Of a stretch of DNA of 47,213 nt, positions 39,280-47,213 are shown in pieces (position 1 is the stretch's first letter; each line of letters begins with the position of its first letter). This stretch comes from Acidobacteriota bacterium (GTDB lineage Bacteria; Acidobacteriota; G020349885), in assembly GCA_020349885.1 (NCBI GenBank), contig CP070701.1:413397-460609 (forward strand), in the 5' to 3' direction. Position numbers and translations under genes: made by a program. Below the pieces are notes generated by a model, which had not been told where the DNA came from, searched no databases, and worked only from the letters and a program-made list of their open reading frames with translations.

Positions 39280-41568
39280 GTGACGTTTGTGTTTAATTTA
39301 GGATTTCCGCGAATCGGCCGGCGCCGCGAGCTCAAAAAAGCCACGGAAGGCTATTGGAAGGGCGCGGTTTCGGAAAAGGGGCTTCGGGAGGCGGCGCGGG
39401 AAATTCGCCGCGCGAACTGGATTTTTCAAAAAGACGCCGGCCTCGACTCCATCCCCTGCAACGATTTCTCGTTCTACGACCACGTGCTCGACGCCGTGGC
39501 GCTTCTCGGGGCCGTGCCGCCCCGCTACGGCTGGAAAGGCGGCACGGTGGACCTCGATACGTATTTCGCCATGGCGCGCGGCGCGCAGCGCGAGGGCCTC
39601 GACGTGACGGCCATGGAGATGACCAAGTGGTTTGACACGAACTACCACTACATCGTGCCGGAGTTCTACCAGAACCAGGAATTTCGTCTTTCTTCGGAAA
39701 AGCCGTTCGAGGAGTTCGAGGAGGCCAAGGCCGTCGTGGGCGGGCGCGCAAGGCCCGTGCTCGTGGGGCCCTTGAGCTTTGTCCTTCTCGGAAAGGCCAA
39801 GGACGAGGGGGTGAGTCCGCTGCGGGATGTCCTTCCCAAGGTGCTCGACGTCTACAAGGAGGCGCTTGGGCGCCTGAGCGCCGCCGGCGCCGAATGGGTG
39901 CAGTTCGACGAGCCCTGCCTTGTCCAGGACCGCTCGAGCGAGGAACTCGAGGCGCTGAAGCGCACCTATCAGGCCTTGGCCGAAGCCAAGGGCGGCGTGA
40001 AAATTCTCGTCGCCACCTATTTCGGCCACGTGGGCGACGCCTACGATGCGCTTGCGGTGCTGCCGGTGGACGGCGTGGCGTTCGACCTGGTGCGCGGCAG
40101 GCGCAACCTGGATTTCCTGCGCGAGAAGGGATTCCCCCGCGAGAAGACGTTCGTGGCGGGCGTCGTGGACGGCCGGAATGTCTGGCTCAACGACCTCGAA
40201 GCGTCACTCGGCCTTCTTCAGGACGCGCGCAAGCACGGGGTGGCGGGCGAGCGCCTGGCCGTTGCGCCCTCGTGCTCGCTTCTCCACGTGCCCGTCGATG
40301 CCGACCAGGAGTCGGCGCTCGACGCGGAGCTCCGCTCCTGGCTCGCGTTTGCGAAGCAGAAGGTTCGTGAGGCGGTCGCGCTCGCGCGAGCGCTCGACGG
40401 CCGGCGCGACGAGGCTTTCTTTGATGCGAATCGGAAAGCGCTCGAAAGCCGCCGCACCTCGAAGCGCACGCGGAACCCGCAGGTGCGCGAGCGCGTCGAG
40501 AAAATCCTCGCCTCCAGCCCCGGGCGCTCGACGCCGGCGGGGGAGCGCTTCAAAATTCAGCGCGAGCGGCTTCCGCTGCCTTCGTTTCCGACCACGACCA
40601 TCGGCTCATTCCCCCAGACGCAGGAGGTGCGCAAGGCCCGCCTGCGCTTCCGCAAAAAGGAGATGAGCGAAACGGACTACAAGGCCTTCCTCAAGGAGAA
40701 GACCCGCGACGTCGTGGAGCTTCAGGAGGAAATCGGCCTCGACGTGCTCGTCCACGGAGAGTTCGAGCGCAACGACATGGTGGAATATTTCGGAGAGCTC
40801 CTCGACGGGTTCGCGTTCACGCAGTACGGCTGGGTGCAGTCGTACGGCTCGCGCTGCGTGAAGCCGCCCGTCATCTTCGGCGACGTCGCGCGGCCCCGCC
40901 CCATGACCACGGAGTGGATCGGCTACGCGCAGTCGCTGACGAAGAAACCTCTCAAGGGCATGCTCACGGGGCCGGTGACCATCCTGACCTGGTCGTTCGT
41001 GCGCGACGACCAGCCCCGCTCCGAGACCTGCGCGCAGATCGCCGTGGCCCTTCGGGACGAGGTCCTCGACCTCGAGTCTGAAGGCATCCGCATCGTGCAG
41101 ATTGACGAGCCGACCCTGCGCGAGGGCATGCCGCTCCGGAAGGAGGAGCGGCCGGAGTACCTCGACTGGGCCGTGCGCTCGTTTCTCATTTCTTCCTCGG
41201 GCGTCCGCGACGAGACCCAGATCCACACCCACATGTGCTACTGCGAGTTCGGGGACATCATGGAGAGCATCTCCGCGCTCGACGCCGACGTCCTCTACAT
41301 AGAAAACTCGCGCTCGGACCAGGAGCTCCTGGACGTGTTCAAAAAATTCCGCTACGACAAGGGCGTCGGCCCGGGCGTCTACGACATCCACTCCCCCCGC
41401 GTGCCGGGCGTCGAGGAAATGGAAGAAAACCTGCGCGCCTCGGCCAAGGTGCTCGACCCCGGGCATCTCTGGGTCAATCCGGACTGCGGCCTGAAGACCC
41501 GCGGCTTCGAGGAGACGACGCCTACGCTCAAGAACATGGTCGCCGCGGCGAAGCGCATGCGCGCGTAG
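39280..41568 (+). CDS. metE: Cobalamin-independent methionine synthase
   Basis: A 762-residue MetE: the N-terminal barrel starts NLGFPRIGRRRELKKATEGYWKG, the linker carries FPTTTIGSFPQTQEVRKARL, and the C-terminal catalytic barrel has DVLVHGEFERNDMVEYFGE, LTGPVTILTWSFVRDDQ, QIDEPTLREGMPL, and zinc ligands in HTHMCYCEF and NPDCGLKTR. It transfers methyl from methyl-tetrahydrofolate to homocysteine. The start is GTG 39280, with GAGG nine bases upstream inside the thioesterase end. No SAM or B12 riboswitch is visible, as there is only a 6-base gap. Confidence 0.96.
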   Translation: MTFVFNLGFPRIGRRRELKKATEGYWKGAVSEKGLREAAREIRRANWIFQKDAGLDSIPCNDFSFYDHVLDAVALLGAVPPRYGWKGGTVDLDTYFAMARGAQREGLDVTAMEMTKWFDTNYHYIVPEFYQNQEFRLSSEKPFEEFEEAKAVVGGRARPVLVGPLSFVLLGKAKDEGVSPLRDVLPKVLDVYKEALGRLSAAGAEWVQFDEPCLVQDRSSEELEALKRTYQALAEAKGGVKILVATYFGHVGDAYDALAVLPVDGVAFDLVRGRRNLDFLREKGFPREKTFVAGVVDGRNVWLNDLEASLGLLQDARKHGVAGERLAVAPSCSLLHVPVDADQESALDAELRSWLAFAKQKVREAVALARALDGRRDEAFFDANRKALESRRTSKRTRNPQVRERVEKILASSPGRSTPAGERFKIQRERLPLPSFPTTTIGSFPQTQEVRKARLRFRKKEMSETDYKAFLKEKTRDVVELQEEIGLDVLVHGEFERNDMVEYFGELLDGFAFTQYGWVQSYGSRCVKPPVIFGDVARPRPMTTEWIGYAQSLTKKPLKGMLTGPVTILTWSFVRDDQPRSETCAQIAVALRDEVLDLESEGIRIVQIDEPTLREGMPLRKEERPEYLDWAVRSFLISSSGVRDETQIHTHMCYCEFGDIMESISALDADVLYIENSRSDQELLDVFKKFRYDKGVGPGVYDIHSPRVPGVEEMEENLRASAKVLDPGHLWVNPDCGLKTRGFEETTPTLKNMVAAAKRMRA

Positions 41569-41655
41569 CCTGGAAGGGGAGCGTAGCGGCGATAAAGAAG
41601 AGAGTCGTTTCAGGGCCTTTCTTACTCTGTTGAAAAGGCCGCATCTCCCCCTTTC

Positions 41656-41764
41656 CTACTCGCCTTCGCGAAGCCTATCCTCCGCACTATGATGCTCTGC
41701 CGAAGCGTTCCGCAACGACAAGCGGCTTCTTCCGGAAGATGGACGCTTCGGCGGAGCGAGGAAG
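41656..41764. repeat. Long copy of the dispersed palindromic element
   Basis: It begins CTCGCCTTCGCGAAGCCTAT, CCTCCGC, and ends GGAAGATGGACGCTTCGGCG, GAGCGAGGAAGG. The central part has further partially self-complementary stretches (GCCGAAGCG with CGCTTCGGC). Shorter relatives occur at 16428, 24574, 26016, 27282 and 29187. Confidence 0.7.
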
Positions 41765-41874
41765 GGGGATATAGGGGGATTACCGTGGGTGAATTCCTTG
41801 TCTTGCAACGCGCTTTTCTGTTTCATAAGGTAACAGATTTGGCTGGCGGGCCTTTCTAGGTGAAATTTGGCCGG

Positions 41875-41912
41875 AAAAACAAGGTGTTGGAAGCAAAGAA
41901 ATCCTTGTTTTT
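41875..41912. promoter_or_regulatory. Perfect inverted repeat upstream of the sigma-54 promoter
   Basis: AAAAACAAGG (41875-41884) is exactly complementary to CCTTGTTTTT (41903-41912), separated by 18 bases. It lies at about -63 to -100 relative to the predicted start, where enhancer-binding activators often act. Alternatively it is a terminator for metE, since it ends in a T-run. Confidence 0.5.
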
Positions 41913-41949
41913 CGCGCAGTTATGAGCTATTCTGGGGTGACGGCGAACC

Positions 41950-41965
41950 TGGCACGGCAATTGCT
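41950..41965 (+). promoter_or_regulatory. Sigma-54 (RpoN) promoter
   Basis: TGGCACG (41950-41956), four bases, TTGCT (41961-41965) matches the -24/-12 consensus TGGCACG-N4-TTGCW exactly, with correct GG-to-GC spacing. The predicted start is near 41975, about 180 bases before the giant gene's ATG. Confidence 0.8.
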
Positions 41966-42154
41966 TGTTTTTCCTTATAATGCGTCTGCAAAAGGACGGC
42001 CGGACTGCGTTTAATGGAGCAGGATATCTGAGTCTCTCTGCAGGGTGGCGGCATGCTTTGACAACGGGATGCCGCCAGAGGAGACTGTTTTCGGGTGAAG
42101 GGCGCACAACTTGCGCAAGGGGCTCATTTTTACAACGTCAATGAGGGGAAAATC

Positions 42155-45100
42155 ATGAAAAATTCAATGCCACGATACACACGATACAAATGGTCGACTC
42201 TTGTTTTCGGGAGCGCGCTGCTTTGGTGTCTTTCGGGCAGCGCGTTCGCGCAGGTCATCTTCTTCGACGACATGGAGGGCGGTCCCGGCGGCTGGACGAA
42301 CTATCTCATAACCGGCGATCCGGGACCTCCCGTAACAAACGACTGGCAGCAGTCAGTGGCGCGCTCCTACAGCGGTGCCACGAGCTGGTGGAGCGGAGAC
42401 TGGGCACCATCGTGGGGCGATACAGCACTTGAATCACCTGATATTGACTTGACGTTGGTTGCCGGCCCCCCGCAGCTTGAGTTCTGGCATTGGTACGAGT
42501 TTGATGAGTGTGCCCCCCCCCCTGACCCAACGTTTGAGCCCGACGGCGGTATCGTGGAAGTGTTCGTCATGCCGTTGGGGCCGTGGACCCAGATTTTCCC
42601 CAGCGGTGGATATCCCTACAACATTAATGATGATCCTTGTGGGGTAGGTTCGCAGAATCCCCTGCTTGGACTCGACGCCTATTCGCACACCACTGGAGGC
42701 GTTTGGGTGCAGGAGACCTACGACCTGAGCGCCTTTGCGGGAAGCGTCATTCGCATCCGCTTCCACGTGGGCTGGGACTGCGGCAACTGCGCGCCAGTAG
42801 GAGACGAGGGTTGGCACATTGACGACGTTCTGGTCCACGTTCCCACTTTGGAATACGACAGCCACAATGTCCTTTTCGACTGCGGGAACTTCGATGGCAT
42901 CGTGGACCCGGGAGAGACGATTGACCTGGAAGTTACCCTGGAAAACGTCGGCACCTTTGATACCTGCAATATAAACGGAACGCTCTCGACGGGCACGCCG
43001 GGGATAACGATTCCCGTGAACACGGCGTTCTTCGGAAACATCGCCATGGGCGGATTCGGAACGTCGTTTCCCCCGCCGTTCCAGTTCGTCGTGGCCCCGG
43101 GCGTGCCCTGCGGCACGACGATTGACTTCACGCTCGACCTTGCGTTCGACGATTGCTTCGCCACTCCCTATACTGCCACCTCTACGTTCCAGGTGCAGGT
43201 CGGCTTTGTTGCGCCGTCCGTGCCGCTCCTTTCAACGGACTTTAACCCCCTCCCCCTCGGATGGACGGTGATAAACGGTGGGAGCTCTATCGACACTTGG
43301 GACAACTTCGACCCATGCGGGCGGGGGTCGTTCCCTCCCCTTTACATGATTTGCGATAACAACTGCCCGTTGGGCGGGTATACTATGGATGAGGAGCTTA
43401 TCACGCCGCTCATTAACGCAGTTGGCATGGGGACGGTCACGCTCCGCTTCGACCACGACTTGTTATATGCCTTTATGGGAGAGATGGTGGAGGTGGACGT
43501 CATGAGCGCGAAGACGGGATGGGTGTGGGTGAACGTGGCGCAGTATACGAACAGCACCGGCGGTCCTGTGTCCGAATTTATAGACATCACGGCGCAGGCG
43601 GCCGGAGCGCCGGATGTCCAGATCCGCTGGCACTACTACAACGCGCTCAATGCCGGATACTGGGGCGTGGACAACGTTTTCGTGGCAGGAACGCCTCCCG
43701 CGGTATGCAATCCCATCGCGTGCGGGCCCCACCTGCTATACGAGGGCCACCAAATACTCATGGATTGCGGGAACTTCAACGGCGTCGTGGATCCGGGTGA
43801 GACGATTGACCTCGATGTCACGGTGTTTAACTTCGGCAACAACGACGCTTTCAATGTAAACGGGACGCTTTCGACGACGACGCCCGGCGTAACAATCCCG
43901 ATGAACGTGGCATGGGTTCCGAACATTCCGACAGGCAGCTCTGCCTCGCTCGCACCGTTCCAGTTCGTCGTGGACCCGAGCGTGCCCTGCGGAACGTTCA
44001 TCAATTTTACGCTTGACCTGACCTACGACGACGGGTTCACGCCGTACTCCAATTCCGTATCGTTTGTGGTGCAGGTGGGGAACGGGGCGCTGGTTTTTGC
44101 CGACGACATGGAGGGCGGCGACAACGGCTGGACGCACTATCTAATAAGCAGCGACCCGTTTGCCATCCCGCCCGTAACCGACGGGTGGGAGCAGAGCACC
44201 ATGCGCTCCTCGAGCAACTCGACGAGCTGGTGGAGCGGCACACTGGACGGCCCGTGGCACACCTCCGCGCTCGAGACGCCGGATATTGATTTAACGAAAG
44301 TGGGAGGCGCGGTCCTCTCGTTCAACCACTGGTACGATTTCGGAGAATGCGGTGTGATAGGAGACGAGTACGACGGTGCACTCGTAGAGGTGAGCGTCGG
44401 GGGAGGCCCGTGGAACCAGATTTTCCCGTTGGGAGGTTATCCGTATACCCTGGTCTTCTGCGGCAACCCGCTGGATGGCTTTGCTGCTTACGCGCACGAC
44501 AGCGCCTGCGTGTTCGAACCCCAAGCGTTCGACCTGACCCCGTTTGCAGGAAACGTCATCCGCATCCGCTTTCGTGTGGGAGCGAGCGCCTGGTGCAATT
44601 GTAATTACCCCTTAGAGGGGTGGTACCTCGACGACGTGGTGATAGGTACCGTTCCCCCGGCGTGCGCGCCCGCGGCGTGTGGGCCGTACCTCCAGTACGA
44701 CTCGGAAGTGATTACCGACTGCGGGAACTCCGACGGCGTCGTTGATCCAGGGGAAACCGTGACCGTCAGCCTGACGGTTCTGAACACAGGGAGCGAGGGA
44801 GCCTTCAATGTGAGCGGCACGCTCTCGACCTTGACGCCGGGAGTGACGATAACCGTTCCGACCGCTTCCTTCCCGGACATCCCCGTGGGTTTGACGGGCA
44901 CGTCGCTTACGCCGTTCGAGTTCATCGTGGACGGGGCCGTCGTGTGCGGCACGGTGATTGATTTCACGCTTGACCTTACCTACACGGACGTTGCGCTCAA
45001 TCCCTTCTCGAACACCATTACAGGTCCCGCACAGGTGGGCTCGGACGGGCCGTCCGTGCCGATTTTCTCGGAGAACTTTAACCTTGGTCTTCCGGGAACG

Positions 45101-47213
45101 TGGACCGTCGTGGACAACGGGGACAATTCATTCTGCGCTCCCAACTGCACGTGGGTGAATAACGATCCTTGCGGTCGTGGGTTCTTCTTCGACCCCTATA
45201 TGATTGCCGATGAGAGCTGTTTCTGGGTCGACATGGACGAGGAGCTTATCACGCCGCTCATTGACGCCTCCGGCGTGACCAAGGTCGGCATTATCTTCGA
45301 GCACAACTTCGATAACGGCGCGAACTGCGCCATCGCAAACGTGGACGTCCGGAGCGCCAATACGGGCGGCGCGTGGGTCAACGTGGCGACGTTCACGGCG
45401 AACGTCATCGGCCTCGAAATAATTGACATCACGACGCAGGCGGCCGGCGCGGCGGACGTGCAAGTTCGCTGGCATTACGTTTCCCAGCCGAGCCCCGGCT
45501 GGTGGGCCATTGACAACGTCTCCGTGCAAACCCCCACGCCCGTCTGCAATCCCGGATGTTGTCCACTGGATCCGGCGGTGATATCCAGTATTGCGCCCGA
45601 CCCGGTATGCCAGGGCACTTTCCAGGTGTTCACCGCCGCGGCGGCGACCGGCGGCGTGGCACCGTATACCTATTCGTGGGACTTCACGGACGATAGCACC
45701 TTCGACGCAGTTGGCCAGATTGTGGGCTACACCTACCCGGCGGACGGCAGCTACACGGTGCGGCTGCGCGTTACCGACTCCTGCAGCTTAGGGTCGCAGG
45801 TGCAGGAGACTACGGCCAGCGTGACGGTGTACGAAAACCCGACGGCGGCACCGGTGGTGGCCCCGGAGCCGGTGTGCCTGGGGACTGTGCAGACGTTCAC
45901 GGCGAACGCGGCGCTGGGACTGGCGCCGTACACGTATTTGTGGAATTTCGGAAACGGGGACACGTCGACGGCTGCGAACCCCGTGTACATGTATCCGGCG
46001 GACGGAAGCTACGTGGTGACGGTGACGGTGACGGATTCGCTTGGGTGTTCGTCCGGGCTGGTTGGGGTAGCTACCAATCCTGTGGAGGTGTACGGGCCGG
46101 AGGCTGCGCCGGTGGTGGACGCGGAGCCTGTGTGCCTTGGGACGGCGCAGACGTTCGTGGCTAACGCGTCGAGAGGCAGTCCCTTTGGGTTCATTCCCAT
46201 TTTTACGGACGACATGGAGAGCGGCATAAACGGTTGGACAGTTTCGGGGTTGTGGGCTCAAATCAGTGACCCGGCGACCTGCTCGCCGGTTTCTAACTCC
46301 GCCACGACAAGCTGGTATTTCGGTCAGGATACGGGCTTGGCCTGTGACTATAACGTAGCTTCAAATTGTACGTCTCCCAGTACCGGGTTTCTTGCGGTCT
46401 GCGGGGAGCTGGTGTCACCCTCCATCGGGCCTTTGCCGGCGGGAGCCGTTTTGAATTTCTGGTATCGGCGCCAAACCGAGGATTTTTGTGCGACATACGA
46501 TCGCACATATGTAGAGATTTCTGATGACGGAGGCTTTTCGTGGGCCGTATTGTGGGAGCTGTGCGACGAGAGCAACTCGTGGGTGAACTCGGGAAACATT
46601 GACCTCAGCGCGTACGCCGGGGCGACGGTGAACATCCGGTTTCGCGTTGACACGGGAGATTTAGCTTTAAATGCCTTCTTGGGCTGGATGGTGGACGACG
46701 TGCTCGTGGGCGAGCCGATCTACAATTACCTGTGGAGTTTCGGGAACGGGGACACGTCGACGGCTGAGAACCCCGTGTACACGTATCCTGCGGACGGGAG
46801 CTACACGGTAACGGTGACGGTGACGGATTCGTTCGGGTGTTCGTTCGGGCCGGTTGGGGTAGCTACCAATCCTGTGGAAGTGTACGGGCCGGAGGCTGCG
46901 CCGACGGTGGACGTGGAGCCTGTGTGCATCGGTACTGTGCAGACGTTCACGGCGAACGCGTCGTTGGGGCTGGTGCCGTACACGTATATGTGGAGTTTCG
47001 GGAACGGAGACACGTCGACGGCGGCGAGCCCCGTGTACACGTATCCTGCGGACGGTAGCTACACGGTGACGTTGACGGTGACGGACTCGTTCGGGTGTTC
47101 GTCCGGACCTATTGGTGTAGCTACCAATCCTGTGGAGGTGTACGGGCCGACGGCTGCGCCGGTGGTGGACGCGGAGCCTGTGTGCATAGGCACTGTGCAG
47201 CAGTTCACGGCGA
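42155..47213 (+). CDS. Giant secreted PKD-repeat protein, 5' part (open at window end)
   Basis: The frame is open from ATG 42155 (GAGGGG upstream) to the right edge: 1,686 codons and no stop. A signal peptide (about 1-32, ending SAFA) precedes a modular ectodomain. Type A jelly-roll/MAM-like domains (DDMEGG..GW, LESPDIDL, WHIDDVLV) lie at about 35-230 and 648-833. Type B domains (DCGN-DG-VDPGET, GTLST-TPG, VPCGT-I-FTLDL) lie at about 240-350, 535-640 and 853-960. Type C domains (GWTV, DEELITPLI, WGVDNV) lie at about 355-512 and 968-1125. PKD repeats (NFGNGDTSTA, YPADGSYTVTVTVTD) run from about 1148 on. A further jelly-roll domain is embedded in PKD3 (about 1340-1525). It is likely a surface adhesin or extracellular-matrix protein; any enzyme domain or anchor would be beyond the window. 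Confidence 0.88.
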   Translation, partial: MKNSMPRYTRYKWSTLVFGSALLWCLSGSAFAQVIFFDDMEGGPGGWTNYLITGDPGPPVTNDWQQSVARSYSGATSWWSGDWAPSWGDTALESPDIDLTLVAGPPQLEFWHWYEFDECAPPPDPTFEPDGGIVEVFVMPLGPWTQIFPSGGYPYNINDDPCGVGSQNPLLGLDAYSHTTGGVWVQETYDLSAFAGSVIRIRFHVGWDCGNCAPVGDEGWHIDDVLVHVPTLEYDSHNVLFDCGNFDGIVDPGETIDLEVTLENVGTFDTCNINGTLSTGTPGITIPVNTAFFGNIAMGGFGTSFPPPFQFVVAPGVPCGTTIDFTLDLAFDDCFATPYTATSTFQVQVGFVAPSVPLLSTDFNPLPLGWTVINGGSSIDTWDNFDPCGRGSFPPLYMICDNNCPLGGYTMDEELITPLINAVGMGTVTLRFDHDLLYAFMGEMVEVDVMSAKTGWVWVNVAQYTNSTGGPVSEFIDITAQAAGAPDVQIRWHYYNALNAGYWGVDNVFVAGTPPAVCNPIACGPHLLYEGHQILMDCGNFNGVVDPGETIDLDVTVFNFGNNDAFNVNGTLSTTTPGVTIPMNVAWVPNIPTGSSASLAPFQFVVDPSVPCGTFINFTLDLTYDDGFTPYSNSVSFVVQVGNGALVFADDMEGGDNGWTHYLISSDPFAIPPVTDGWEQSTMRSSSNSTSWWSGTLDGPWHTSALETPDIDLTKVGGAVLSFNHWYDFGECGVIGDEYDGALVEVSVGGGPWNQIFPLGGYPYTLVFCGNPLDGFAAYAHDSACVFEPQAFDLTPFAGNVIRIRFRVGASAWCNCNYPLEGWYLDDVVIGTVPPACAPAACGPYLQYDSEVITDCGNSDGVVDPGETVTVSLTVLNTGSEGAFNVSGTLSTLTPGVTITVPTASFPDIPVGLTGTSLTPFEFIVDGAVVCGTVIDFTLDLTYTDVALNPFSNTITGPAQVGSDGPSVPIFSENFNLGLPGTWTVVDNGDNSFCAPNCTWVNNDPCGRGFFFDPYMIADESCFWVDMDEELITPLIDASGVTKVGIIFEHNFDNGANCAIANVDVRSANTGGAWVNVATFTANVIGLEIIDITTQAAGAADVQVRWHYVSQPSPGWWAIDNVSVQTPTPVCNPGCCPLDPAVISSIAPDPVCQGTFQVFTAAAATGGVAPYTYSWDFTDDSTFDAVGQIVGYTYPADGSYTVRLRVTDSCSLGSQVQETTASVTVYENPTAAPVVAPEPVCLGTVQTFTANAALGLAPYTYLWNFGNGDTSTAANPVYMYPADGSYVVTVTVTDSLGCSSGLVGVATNPVEVYGPEAAPVVDAEPVCLGTAQTFVANASRGSPFGFIPIFTDDMESGINGWTVSGLWAQISDPATCSPVSNSATTSWYFGQDTGLACDYNVASNCTSPSTGFLAVCGELVSPSIGPLPAGAVLNFWYRRQTEDFCATYDRTYVEISDDGGFSWAVLWELCDESNSWVNSGNIDLSAYAGATVNIRFRVDTGDLALNAFLGWMVDDVLVGEPIYNYLWSFGNGDTSTAENPVYTYPADGSYTVTVTVTDSFGCSFGPVGVATNPVEVYGPEAAPTVDVEPVCIGTVQTFTANASLGLVPYTYMWSFGNGDTSTAASPVYTYPADGSYTVTLTVTDSFGCSSGPIGVATNPVEVYGPTAAPVVDAEPVCIGTVQQFTA
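45872..47213 (+). repeat. 258-bp PKD-encoding tandem repeats
   Basis: GTGTGC at the repeat start recurs at 45872, 46130, 46922 and 47180: spacings of 258, 792 and 258 bases. The 792-base interval is one 258-base unit plus 534 bases (178 codons) of inserted coding sequence. Nucleotide identity between units is high, for example GTAGCTACCAATCCTGTGGA near 46068, 46859 and 47117, indicating recent duplication or gene conversion. Confidence 0.88.

Larger units (their letters stand above)
41569..42154. other. Regulatory intergenic region before the giant gene
   Basis: About 590 bases. It contains a long copy of the dispersed element (41656-41764), a perfect 10-bp inverted repeat (41875-41912), a sigma-54 promoter (41950-41965), and a predicted leader of about 180 bases ending in GAGGGG before ATG 42155. 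Confidence 0.7.

Noticed and set aside
41976-41981. TATAAT just downstream of the sigma-54 promoter
   Set aside because: There is no -35 hexamer at the right distance; the -24/-12 match is much stronger.

Overview
This window looks like chromosomal DNA from a GC-rich Gram-negative (diderm) bacterium. An outer membrane is indicated by bamA, a lolC/lolD lipoprotein-export pair and two exported HtrA-type proteases. An mglB-mglA polarity pair, a receiver-PilZ regulator, a near-consensus sigma-54 promoter and a very large secreted PKD-repeat protein recall Acidobacteriota and the former Deltaproteobacteria, but nothing in the window fixes the phylum. There is no rRNA, CRISPR array, prophage or intact insertion sequence. 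The only RNA gene seen is a tRNA-Lys(UUU).

Layout. 1-1053: 3' part of a sodium-dependent (NSS/SNF) transporter plus a 37-residue MetS-like partner. 1070-7750 (minus): a complete SUF iron-sulfur assembly operon, sufC-sufB-sufD-Rieske-sufS-sufU-sufT, preceded by an Rrf2/IscR-type regulator whose promoter shares a 15-bp element with the suf promoter. 7860-11173 (minus): a secreted trypsin-like/TPR protein and two tandem homocysteine S-methyltransferase paralogues. 11418-13235 (minus): a GspE/PilB-like protein with degenerate nucleotide-binding motifs and an eight-cysteine N-terminus. 13363-19347 (plus): lysS-lolC-lolD-bamA. 19489-20952: a segmental tandem duplication encoding two small cysteine-rich secreted proteins. 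21156-23285: fumC and a Lon-N-domain protein. 23425-25803 (minus): two small membrane proteins, then mglB-mglA. 25804-27581: a repeat-rich stretch holding one gene of unknown function. 27582-31742: five F-type ATP synthase genes (b, b', delta, alpha, gamma) without a/c upstream or beta/epsilon downstream. 31770-32925 (minus): tRNA-Lys and a solute-binding lipoprotein. 33215-36507: yebC, ruvC, ruvA and an OB-fold/HD-domain protein. 36520-41568: an HtrA protease, a receiver-PilZ protein, a hotdog thioesterase and metE. 42155 to the window end: a giant secreted protein, still open at 47213.

How the genes fit together. Methionine supply recurs: a possible methionine/alanine importer with its small subunit, two homocysteine methyltransferases and cobalamin-independent MetE. 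Envelope biogenesis is represented by Lol, Bam and the HtrA proteases. ATP synthase, fumarase and the SUF machinery are housekeeping functions. The most unusual items are the giant protein, in which a jelly-roll-like domain has been spliced into one of a series of regular 258-bp PKD repeats behind a sigma-54 promoter and a perfect inverted repeat; the inactive-looking GspE homologue; a palindromic dispersed element that appears to have landed in frame inside lolD; the duplicated secreted-protein cassette with a conserved leader hairpin and a frameshifted tail; and several promoters placed so close to start codons that leaderless mRNAs are predicted.
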